Shown here: one piece after another, positions 42,397 to 49,161 of the stretch
Layout: every line of letters begins with the position of its first letter
Numbering within the stretch: the stretch's first letter is position 1
Assembly (NCBI GenBank): GCA_011390755.1
Contig: JAABRU010000037.1
Location: 1 to 49,161, forward strand
DNA from: Desulfobacteraceae bacterium
GTDB taxonomy: Bacteria; Desulfobacterota; Desulfobacteria; Desulfobacterales; Desulfococcaceae
Direction: 5' to 3'
DNA length: 49,161 bases
The notes under the pieces: model-generated
Database searches by the model: none
What the model was told of the DNA's origin: nothing
What the model saw: only the letters and a program-made list of their open reading frames with translations
Translations under genes and position numbers: made by a program

Positions 42397-43866
42397 GTGC
42401 TGCGATTCAAACGTCCTGATCTGAAAAAAGAAAAAATTGCAACCCTGGTCATTCCGGTCTGTGAAGATGAAGATATTCATGCCCACCGGAGCATATCCGC
42501 TTTTGTCAAAAAAGCGAAGGAACTGGAAGAATTTAGCGGGAAAAAAGAGGATGAACTGCTTTTTTATGATTTTCCGGGAACAAATATCCGGCGGATCATA
42601 TTTATGGGACTGGGGAAAAAGGAAAAACTGGAACCGGAAGTCCTGCGTGTATTTGCCGGAAAAGCGGTAAAATACTGCATCAAAAAAAAACTGCCGGATA
42701 TCCTGATCGCCGCGCCTTCAGAAACAAAATGCGGTACAGATATGCGGGATATTCTGGAAAGTCTCATGGAAGGGGCCTGTTTGGGCAACCATATCTATGA
42801 TGCCTATAAAAAAGAAAAAAAGCACAGTCCCCTGAAAGAAATTTCTCTGTTTGTGAATGCGCAGACAGCCGGAAAATATAAGGATCTGCCTTCGCGTACA
42901 GAAATTATCTGCGCGGGTACGGTACTGGCACGGGAATGGGTATCCATGCCCGCCAATGATAAAATTCCGGAAAAATTTGCAGACTCCATTGCGCAGCAGG
43001 CAGAAAAAGCCGGACTTTCTGTCCGTATCCTGAATGAAAAAGAACTGGAAAAACAGCATTTCGGTGCCCTGCTTGCGGTGGCCCGCGGCAGCAACGCCGC
43101 GCCCCGTTTTCTTATCCTCCGCTACAGGGCCGAAGGGGCGGAAAAACATCTGGCACTGGTGGGAAAAGGAGTGACATTTGATTCCGGCGGACTGAATCTG
43201 AAAATCAGCGGTTCCATGAGCGGTATGAAAACAGATATGGCCGGTGCGGCAGCCGTGGCCGGGGCAGTGATTGCAGCCGGAAAGCTCAAACCCTCCCTGA
43301 ATATTACGGGACTGATTCCCCTTGTGGAAAACATGCCTTCCGGAACCGCCACCCGCCCCGGAGATGTCATCCGCAGTTATGACGGAAAAACAGTGGAAAT
43401 CGGAAACACCGATGCCGAGGGCCGTCTGATTCTCATTGATGCCATTGCCTATGCCATCCGGAATGAAAAACCGGATATGCTCATTGATCTGGCCACCCTT
43501 ACCGGGGCCTGTGTGGTGGCGCTGGGGGATAAAATAGCGGGAGTATTTTCACCCGATGCGCAGCTTTCGGAAGCGATCATCGCCTCCGGGAGAAAGACCC
43601 ATGAAAGATGCTGGCCCATGCCCCTGCCCGATGACTATAAAGAACTGCTGAAAAGCGATATTGCCGATACCAGTAACATGAGCAGCTCCAAATGGGGCGG
43701 GGCCATCACTGCAGCGCTCTTTCTGTCCTCTTTTGTCAAAGATACCCGCTGGGCACATATTGATATTGCCGGACCGGCCAGCAGCGAAAAGGGAAACGCG
43801 TACTGCGGTCCCGGAGGCAGCGGATTCGGTGTCCGCCTGCTTTGCCATCTCATGGAAAATATATAG
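42397..43866 (+). CDS. pepA: Leucyl aminopeptidase (M17 family)
   Basis: The 489-residue protein has the complete M17 signature: VGKGVTFDSGGLNLK, GMKTDMAGAAAV and NTDAEGRLIL (near residue 336), which hold the two-metal centre and active-site Lys/Arg. LATLTGACVVALG and the C-terminal IDIAGPA also fit. It removes N-terminal residues from peptides as a cytoplasmic hexamer. The GTG start 42397 follows AAAAGGAGATAAACT. Length is normal. The stop lies 2 bp before the preferred start of the GGDEF-EAL gene, so they are probably co-transcribed. Confidence 0.94.
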   Translation: MLRFKRPDLKKEKIATLVIPVCEDEDIHAHRSISAFVKKAKELEEFSGKKEDELLFYDFPGTNIRRIIFMGLGKKEKLEPEVLRVFAGKAVKYCIKKKLPDILIAAPSETKCGTDMRDILESLMEGACLGNHIYDAYKKEKKHSPLKEISLFVNAQTAGKYKDLPSRTEIICAGTVLAREWVSMPANDKIPEKFADSIAQQAEKAGLSVRILNEKELEKQHFGALLAVARGSNAAPRFLILRYRAEGAEKHLALVGKGVTFDSGGLNLKISGSMSGMKTDMAGAAAVAGAVIAAGKLKPSLNITGLIPLVENMPSGTATRPGDVIRSYDGKTVEIGNTDAEGRLILIDAIAYAIRNEKPDMLIDLATLTGACVVALGDKIAGVFSPDAQLSEAIIASGRKTHERCWPMPLPDDYKELLKSDIADTSNMSSSKWGGAITAALFLSSFVKDTRWAHIDIAGPASSEKGNAYCGPGGSGFGVRLLCHLMENI

Positions 43867-43868
43867 GA

Positions 43869-45761
43869 ATGGAAAATTATCCGGATTTTCTCAAAAATGT
43901 AAGTTTTTTCAGAACACTGCCCGATTCGGAAATTTACAGGATCTGTGAATTCTGCACCAAAAAAATCCTGAAATCCGGAGAGGTGGTTTTTGCAGAAGGT
44001 TCCCGCGGTCAGCTTTTTTATATCATCCTGGCAGGCAGTGTGGAAATAGTCAAAAACTACGGCCAATCCGATCAGGACAGAATTGCAGTGTACCGGCAGG
44101 GGCAGTGTTTCGGCGAGCTGGCCCTGATTGATGATTTTCCGAGAAGTGCAACGGTTCTGACCCTGGAATCTTCCCAACTGCTCTGTATTCACCGGGAAAA
44201 TTTTCAGAAAGTCTTACAGGAATCCGCGGTAATTTCCTTTTCCTTCCTCAAAAACCTCACGGCCATGATCCGGGAAAGAACGGATAATTTTATTGAAGAT
44301 CTCAAAGAAAGAAACCGGAATCTGGAAAGAGCCTACACCCGCCTGAAAAGAGAGATTGAAGATCGCCGCCGCGCGGAAAAACGGCTGCATCATCAGGCAT
44401 ATCATGACAGCCTGACGGGTCTTCCCAACCGTGCCCTCTTTCTGGGGCGGCTGCAGGAAGTGCTGCGGAATTCCCGGAAAAGTAAAAAGCATGACTATGC
44501 TGTCTTATATATGGATGTGGATCGTTTTAACGCGATCAACGACAGTTTCGGTCATATGACAGGCGATCAGGTACTCATAAAAATAGCCGAAAGACTGCGC
44601 AACTGCCTGCGCCGTTCGGAAACCCTGGCCCGTTTCAGCGGGGATGAATTTGCCGTGCTGCTGGAAGGCACTGCGGATGCGGATGAAAGCATCCTCATTG
44701 CCCGGCGGATAAAAGATGCACTGAAAGAACCCTTTTCGGTAAACGGAAAGGATGTCCATATCAGTCTGGGAATCGGCATTGTGCCCGGGGGAGAAAAATA
44801 TAGCTCCACGGTGGAACTGCTGCGGGATGCCGACATTGCCATGTACGGGGCAAAAACAAAAGGGAGGGCCGAATTTCAGACCTATGACGAGGCCCTGCAT
44901 GAAAAAACCATGGATCTGCTCCGTCTGGAAAATGATATGATGGGCGCAGTGGACAGAAATGAATTTATTCTGGAATACCAGCCCATTATTTCCATAAAAA
45001 AATGCAGACTGGCCGGATTTGAAACCCTGGTCCGCTGGATTCATCCGGAACGGGGGGTTGTTTCTCCGGACATATTTATCCCTATCGCGGAAAAAACAGC
45101 CTATATTCTTGAACTGGGCAGATGGATTATTGCCGAAACCTGCAGGCAGGTGCGGGAATGGCTGGACTGCTCTGATGCAAAGCCGCATTTTTTTGTCAAT
45201 ATCAATATTTCCGGGAAACAGTTTTTACAGCCTGATTTTATTAAAAATTTTAAAGAGATTATGGACAGCGCACAGGTGCCCGGGGCTTATCTGAAAGTGG
45301 AAATGACCGAAAGTGTCCTCATTGACAATGTGGATTATCTCGCGGACGTACTCTCCCGTCTGCGGGAAATGGGTGTAAAGGTGGCCCTGGATGATTTCGG
45401 AACCGGTTATTCCTCCCTGTCCTATCTGTATAAATTCCCCATTGATGTGCTGAAAATTGATCGGGCTTTTATTCTGCGCATGGGAGAAGAGGGGGAAAAA
45501 GATCTGGTGCCCATCATTATTTCCATTGCCCACAGTATGAAAATGGAAGTTGTGGCCGAAGGTGTGGAAACCATAAGTCAGTTTCACCGTCTGGCCGAAT
45601 ACGGCTGTGAATACGGGCAGGGCTTTCTTTTTTCAAAACCGGTGAGAAAGGGGGAGGCGGGCCGTCTGCTTCTGGACGGTTCCGAAAACGATCTTTGCAT
45701 CTGGCCGGGAATGCTGCCGGGAAAATACTGCCGGGAAGAAGATAGGTCTGATGAATGCTAA
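43869..45761 (+). CDS. Cyclic-nucleotide-binding GGDEF-EAL protein
   Basis: The start is taken as ATG 43869; an in-frame ATG at 43842 inside pepA is an alternative. The 630-residue protein has an N-terminal cNMP-binding domain (about 20-130: GQCFGELALIDDFPRSATV) and a linker coiled coil. GGDEF follows, with FSGDEFAVLL near residue 256 (first Gly of the motif replaced by Ser). The EAL domain has FETLVRW (E-x-L with Thr), EMTESVLI, DDFGTGYSSLSYL and VVAEGVET, so the phosphodiesterase residues are kept. It probably makes or breaks c-di-GMP under control of a bound nucleotide. There is no membrane segment. It overlaps the convergent DUF1178 gene by 4 bp. Confidence 0.92.
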   Translation: MENYPDFLKNVSFFRTLPDSEIYRICEFCTKKILKSGEVVFAEGSRGQLFYIILAGSVEIVKNYGQSDQDRIAVYRQGQCFGELALIDDFPRSATVLTLESSQLLCIHRENFQKVLQESAVISFSFLKNLTAMIRERTDNFIEDLKERNRNLERAYTRLKREIEDRRRAEKRLHHQAYHDSLTGLPNRALFLGRLQEVLRNSRKSKKHDYAVLYMDVDRFNAINDSFGHMTGDQVLIKIAERLRNCLRRSETLARFSGDEFAVLLEGTADADESILIARRIKDALKEPFSVNGKDVHISLGIGIVPGGEKYSSTVELLRDADIAMYGAKTKGRAEFQTYDEALHEKTMDLLRLENDMMGAVDRNEFILEYQPIISIKKCRLAGFETLVRWIHPERGVVSPDIFIPIAEKTAYILELGRWIIAETCRQVREWLDCSDAKPHFFVNINISGKQFLQPDFIKNFKEIMDSAQVPGAYLKVEMTESVLIDNVDYLADVLSRLREMGVKVALDDFGTGYSSLSYLYKFPIDVLKIDRAFILRMGEEGEKDLVPIIISIAHSMKMEVVAEGVETISQFHRLAEYGCEYGQGFLFSKPVRKGEAGRLLLDGSENDLCIWPGMLPGKYCREEDRSDEC

Positions 45762-46189
45762 TTTTTTTCAGACGAAGGAGGGGCCGCGGGGATTTTGAAA
45801 AAGCGGATGCCTTCCTCTTTCAGCATTTTTTCCTCTTCGGATGTGCTGACCCCCCGTATATTGCGCGGCTCTTCCGCACCGTAATGAATTTTCAGGGCCT
45901 CTTTGGCAAAATCGCTGCCGACATTGTCAAAACTGTTTTCCAGAAAATGAGAAATTTTTCTGGCAAGTGCGGCGGGATCCGGGGGGCGGAGTTCCGGATT
46001 TGTATCTGTCTCCGTATTTGTACGGGAAGAACCGATGGCAAAGGCCGACGGGATTTTGCATACATTACTGTCATTGCAGACAGGGCATAAAATCAGCTGT
46101 CTTTTTTTCTGGTCTTCAAAGGCCCGGTTATCGTCAAACCAGCCTTCAAACTGATGGCCCCGGGCGCATTGTAAATCAAAAACAATCAT
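45758..46189 (-). CDS. DUF1178 family protein
   Basis: The 143-residue protein begins MIVFDLQCARGHQFEGWFDD, the DUF1178 start, with a C8 plus CPVC knuckle (ILCPVCNDSNVCKIPSAF) that suggests a zinc ribbon. NVGSDFAKEALKIHYGAEEPRNIRGVST is also conserved in the family. The function is unknown. Its 3' end overlaps the end of the GGDEF-EAL gene on the other strand by 4 bp. Length is normal. Confidence 0.88.
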   Translation of the reverse strand: MIVFDLQCARGHQFEGWFDDNRAFEDQKKRQLILCPVCNDSNVCKIPSAFAIGSSRTNTETDTNPELRPPDPAALARKISHFLENSFDNVGSDFAKEALKIHYGAEEPRNIRGVSTSEEEKMLKEEGIRFFKIPAAPPSSEKN

Positions 46190-46263
46190 GGAACTTTCAT
46201 CCTCTCAGATTTGACAGGGTCAGATATTATCAGGACTGTATTTTTTCACAGTGTATCCATACT

Positions 46264-46494
46264 CAGCAGATCGAAAACTTCCTGAATTTCCCCCTCTCCC
46301 CGGGCGGGAGAGGACAATACTGTTGACGTAAGAAAAAAAAATCCCCCTCCCCCTGCGGGAGGGGCTAGGGGAGGGGTAAAATAACAGTCTGTAATTAAAA
46401 ACAGTTTCCACCCTCCCCCCGCCCTCCCTCAGGGAGGGGAGTCTGAAAGCGGAGGCACTGGCCTGACCGGAAACAGAATCTTTTCGATCTGCTG
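46264..46494. mobile_element. MITE-like element, family A copy 4 (231 bp), carrying C/G-rich cassettes, with 5-bp target duplication
   Basis: The ends CAGCAGATCGAAAACTTCC and GAATCTTTTCGATCTGCTG match the other copies. ATACT is found on both sides (46259-46263 and 46495-46499). The interior is not the usual palindrome; it holds three C/G-rich repeats (CCCTCTCCCCGGGCGGGAGAGG and two relatives). It therefore looks like a family A copy whose core was replaced or invaded by another repeat. It fills most of the 46190-46720 gap. Confidence 0.75.
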
Positions 46495-46530
46495 ATACTA
46501 TCATAAGGCCCCGGCATTGGAAAGAAATTA

Positions 46531-46560
46531 TTGACAGAACAGATAATTTTACACAATAAA
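46531..46560 (+). promoter_or_regulatory. Possible promoter for the TIGR04211 gene
   Basis: TTGACA (46531-46536) and AATAAA (46555-46560) are separated by 18 bp, about 160 bp upstream of the ATG at 46721. The -10 box matches at 4 of 6 positions. Confidence 0.4.
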
Positions 46561-46720
46561 GAAAGATGGAACGCCAAAAAGTCAGAAGCTCTGCCGCTCC
46601 GGAGAAAGCCGGAGTCCGGAAGAGCCTGAAAATACCTTACCGGAATGGGGGGAAATCGGACTTTTTACGGGTTCACCAGGAAAGAAGAGGCGGATAATGA
46701 TAATCAAAAGGAGATATTTT

Positions 46721-47374
46721 ATGAAATTCATATGCAGTCTGTTTGTCGGCATCTCAGTTTTTTTCCTCTGTGCCCCCGCACTTGCAAAAACAATGTATGT
46801 GACGGATAAAATACAGATTATGATGCGCAGAGGCGCGGGTACGGAATATAAAATCATTAACAGACTGAGTTCCGGTCAGTCTGTTGAGGTGCTGGAAAAT
46901 AAAAAAATATGGACCCGGATACGGATTCCGGACGGGATGGAAGGCTGGGTGAATACCCAGTTTCTGACAGAACAGAAACCGGAAGAAATTGCACTGGAAC
47001 ATCTGCAGGAGGCAAAGGAGAGTCTTGAGCAGGAAATTGCCCTGATGAAGGAAGAGAACCGGAAACTTCTTGCAGATAATCAGGAACTCCGTATTCAGAG
47101 CGAAAAAAGCCGCGAAAAGCAGGATGCGGCTGTCAGTGCCTATGAAAATCTGAAAAAGGAATCAGCAGACTATCTGAGCCTGAAATCAGATTATGAAAAA
47201 GCATCTTCCGGACTGGAAAAAATGCAGAAGAAGGCAGAAAAACTGGAGATTCAGCTGGAAACCTGGAAAGGGGATATGAAACTGATGGGAATCGGGGTCG
47301 CTCTTTTTTTCGGGGGTTTTCTGCTGGGGGTGGTGAATACCGGAAGTCGGAGAAAGAGTCCTTATCTGCGTTAA
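46721..47374 (+). CDS. TIGR04211-type SH3 domain protein with coiled coil and C-terminal membrane anchor
   Basis: The start is ATG 46721 (AAAAGGAGA ribosome-binding site), not the in-frame upstream codon at 46697. The 217-residue product has a signal peptide (FICSLFVGISVFFLCAPALA) and an SH3b domain (YVTDKIQIMMRRGAGTEYKI ... IPDGMEGWVNTQFL). A long periplasmic coiled coil (about residues 85-185) and a C-terminal membrane helix (MGIGVALFFGGFLLGVV) followed by a basic tail complete it. This layout defines the TIGR04211 family of Proteobacteria. The role is unknown, probably in the envelope. Confidence 0.9.
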   Translation: MKFICSLFVGISVFFLCAPALAKTMYVTDKIQIMMRRGAGTEYKIINRLSSGQSVEVLENKKIWTRIRIPDGMEGWVNTQFLTEQKPEEIALEHLQEAKESLEQEIALMKEENRKLLADNQELRIQSEKSREKQDAAVSAYENLKKESADYLSLKSDYEKASSGLEKMQKKAEKLEIQLETWKGDMKLMGIGVALFFGGFLLGVVNTGSRRKSPYLR

Positions 47375-47397
47375 GGACAGGGATGATTACCCAATAT

Positions 47398-47539
47398 CAG
47401 CAGATCGGAAAGTTTCCCCCGGATACGGTTTTACGGCTGTCCCGGAGTGCGGAAACTGTATTTTTGCACCGCCGCATCTCCCGGTTACCCATGCAAAAAT
47501 ACAATTTTTGCACTCCTCCGGAAACTTTTCGATCTGCTG
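47398..47539. mobile_element. MITE-like element, family A copy 3, with 5-bp target duplication
   Basis: The element starts CAGCAGATCGGAAAGTTTCC and ends GGAAACTTTTCGATCTGCTG, with AATAT on both sides (47393-47397 and 47540-47544). The 142-bp body is palindromic except for an insertion of about 26 bp in the left half. It ends 24 bp before the nadB ATG, so it must contain or block the nadB promoter region. Confidence 0.82.
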
Positions 47540-47563
47540 AATATATTTTCAGAAAGTAATTCC

Positions 47564-49161
47564 ATGAAATTTGCATCAGATTTTCTTGTTATCGGCAGCG
47601 GTGTGGCCGGGCTGACTTTTGCACTCAAATCGGCCGCTTTCGGCAAAGTGGCGCTGGTCACCAAAAGAGGAATCTGCGACAGCAGCACAGCCGTGGCCCA
47701 GGGAGGCATTGCTTCGGTTTTCGGCAAAGTGGATTCTTTTGATCTGCATATCAGAGACACCCTGACTTCCGGAGACGGTCTCTGCCATCAGGATGTTGTG
47801 GAAAAGGTGGTGCGGAAGGGACCGGATCGGATCCGGGAACTGATGCAGATGGGGGTGCATTTTGATATGAAAGAGGGGGAGGTGCAGGAAGAAGACTGGA
47901 ACCGGCTGGACCTGGGACGGGAAGGCGGGCATTCCCACAAGCGGATTGTCCATGCCTTTGACATGACCGGCCGGGAAGTGGAACGGGTTCTGGTGGAACA
48001 TGCCCGGCAGCATCCCAATATCAGCATTTTTGAAAATCATATGGCAGTTGATCTCATTGTCTGCTGCACCCGGATGCGCCGGGGGCTGATTACCACCACC
48101 CATGAAGCTTTCTGCTGCGGGGCCTATATTCTGGATACGGCTCAAAACCGGGTCATTACTTTTTCCGCTGGGATTACGCTGCTGGCGACCGGCGGCGCGG
48201 GAAAAGTCTATCTTTACACCAGCAATCCGGATGTGGCAACCGGCGACGGAATTGCCATGGGCTACCGGGCCGGTGCGACGGTTGCCAATCTTGAATTCGT
48301 GCAGTTTCATCCCACCTGTCTGTATCATCCGGATGCCAAAAATTTTCTGATCTCCGAAGCGGTCCGGGGGGAAGGGGCTGTTCTGACGGATGCCGGCGGC
48401 CGGGCCTTTATGGCAGACTATGATCCGCAAAAAGATCTGGCCTGCCGGGATGTGGTGGCACGGGCCATTGATACGGAACTGAAAAAAAGCGGGAATGAAT
48501 CCGTATTTTTGGATATCACTGACAAACCGGCAGAATTTATCCGAAAACGCTTTCCGAATCTTTATGAAAAATGTCTGGGTTTCGGCATAGATATGACAAA
48601 AGAACCCATTCCCGTGGTTCCGGCTGCCCATTATATGTGCGGCGGCATTGTTACGGATATGTGCGGCCGCACAGACATTTCGCATCTGTATGCCGGGGGG
48701 GAAACTGCCTGCACAGGGCTGCACGGGGCCAACCGGCTGGCAAGCAATTCCCTGCTGGAAGCCCTGATTTATGCCCATGAGGCCGCACAGCAGGCAGTGA
48801 AAGAATTCCAGAGCCTTGATCTGAAATCATTGCCCGAAGTGCCACTTTGGGATGAAGTCGGCACAAGTGACAGTGATGAAGCCATTATGGTTTCCCATAA
48901 CTGGGATGAAATCCGCCGCCTGATGTGGAACTATGTGGGGATTGTCCGCTCCGACAAAAGACTGGCGCGGGCCAAACGCCGTATTGAAATTATACAGAAA
49001 GAAATCCATGAATATTACTGGGATTTCAGGGTTTCCCCCGATCTCATTGAACTGCGCAATATTGCCACGGTATCCGGGCTGATTATTGACTGTGCCACGC
49101 ACCGCAAAGAAAGCCGGGGACTGCATTTTAATATTGCCTATCCGCAAAAAGATGACCGGAA
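47564..49161 (+). CDS. nadB: L-aspartate oxidase (3' end beyond window)
   Basis: At least 532 residues are present, and the frame is still open at the window end, so only a few residues should be missing. The FAD-binding GSGVAGL lies near the N-terminus. STAVAQGGIASV, HSHKRIVHAFDMTG, LATGGAGKVY, EFVQFHPTCLY, SEAVRGEGAVL, PAAHYMCGGI and GLHGANRLASNSLLEALIYA are also present, all classic NadB/succinate dehydrogenase flavoprotein motifs. The enzyme oxidises L-aspartate to iminoaspartate, the first step of NAD synthesis, and works with NadA (not in the window). A clear ribosome-binding site is not seen (AGAAAG lies near). A family A MITE is inserted just upstream. Confidence 0.95.
   Translation, partial: MKFASDFLVIGSGVAGLTFALKSAAFGKVALVTKRGICDSSTAVAQGGIASVFGKVDSFDLHIRDTLTSGDGLCHQDVVEKVVRKGPDRIRELMQMGVHFDMKEGEVQEEDWNRLDLGREGGHSHKRIVHAFDMTGREVERVLVEHARQHPNISIFENHMAVDLIVCCTRMRRGLITTTHEAFCCGAYILDTAQNRVITFSAGITLLATGGAGKVYLYTSNPDVATGDGIAMGYRAGATVANLEFVQFHPTCLYHPDAKNFLISEAVRGEGAVLTDAGGRAFMADYDPQKDLACRDVVARAIDTELKKSGNESVFLDITDKPAEFIRKRFPNLYEKCLGFGIDMTKEPIPVVPAAHYMCGGIVTDMCGRTDISHLYAGGETACTGLHGANRLASNSLLEALIYAHEAAQQAVKEFQSLDLKSLPEVPLWDEVGTSDSDEAIMVSHNWDEIRRLMWNYVGIVRSDKRLARAKRRIEIIQKEIHEYYWDFRVSPDLIELRNIATVSGLIIDCATHRKESRGLHFNIAYPQKDDR

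Overview
The window looks like chromosomal DNA from a deltaproteobacterial, probably sulfate-reducing anaerobe (Desulfobacterota). This is inferred from the gene set: an FmdB-type zinc ribbon next to a Fur-FeoA fusion, DUF3786, DUF1178, TIGR04211, a PFL (DUF711) protein, PilMNOPQ and an NtrC-type two-component pair. No 16S gene or other decisive marker is present. Base composition is near 50% GC by eye, except for the AT-rich first 1.2 kb, which carries the relic of a TdeIII-like restriction-modification system.

Layout. 0-1.3 kb: decayed methyltransferase and frameshifted endonuclease, then an attC-like hairpin region. 1.5-7.4 kb: FmdB zinc ribbon, Fur-FeoA, radical SAM protein plus phosphatase, SH3 protein, PfkB-family kinase and a membrane-anchored TPR protein. 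7.6-10.4 kb (minus strand): NtrC-type regulator and its histidine kinase. 11.1-17.6 kb: pilMNOPQ operon for the type IV pilus inner-membrane platform and outer-membrane secretin. 17.7-19.3 kb: dense palindromic repeats. 19.3-25.3 kb: a 2006-residue lipoprotein of Ig-like modules followed by BNR/propeller repeats. 25.6-27.6 kb (minus): Rpn nuclease, coiled-coil paralogue and Uma2 operon. 27.8-30.4 kb: PFL protein, tRNA-Trp and an SDR reductase. 31.2-38.5 kb: two tandem hybrid histidine kinases, the second with about 14 propeller repeats. 38.8-49.2 kb: DUF3786, RtcA, HAD phosphatase, a second palindromic array, leucyl aminopeptidase, a cNMP-GGDEF-EAL protein, DUF1178, TIGR04211 and L-aspartate oxidase (cut by the window end).

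The most unusual feature is the intergenic DNA. It holds several families of short non-coding inverted-repeat (MITE-like) elements, and many copies still have target-site duplications readable in the sequence. Family A has four copies, CAGCAGATCG termini and 5-bp duplications. Family B has two copies with GGCAGTGGGTCAAA-type termini and 8-bp duplications. Family C has two copies of about 70 bp with CAATGCC...TTAAG termini and 8-9 bp duplications. A single TAGGACTTACGCA element has a 9-bp duplication. Two loci 23 kb apart share modular arrays built from the same three palindromic units. No transposase gene is visible, so mobilisation would have to act in trans.

Functionally, the pilus operon, the giant adhesin-like lipoprotein, the c-di-GMP protein and the large sensor kinases suggest a surface-attached or multicellular lifestyle with heavy environmental sensing. 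That is an inference from gene content.
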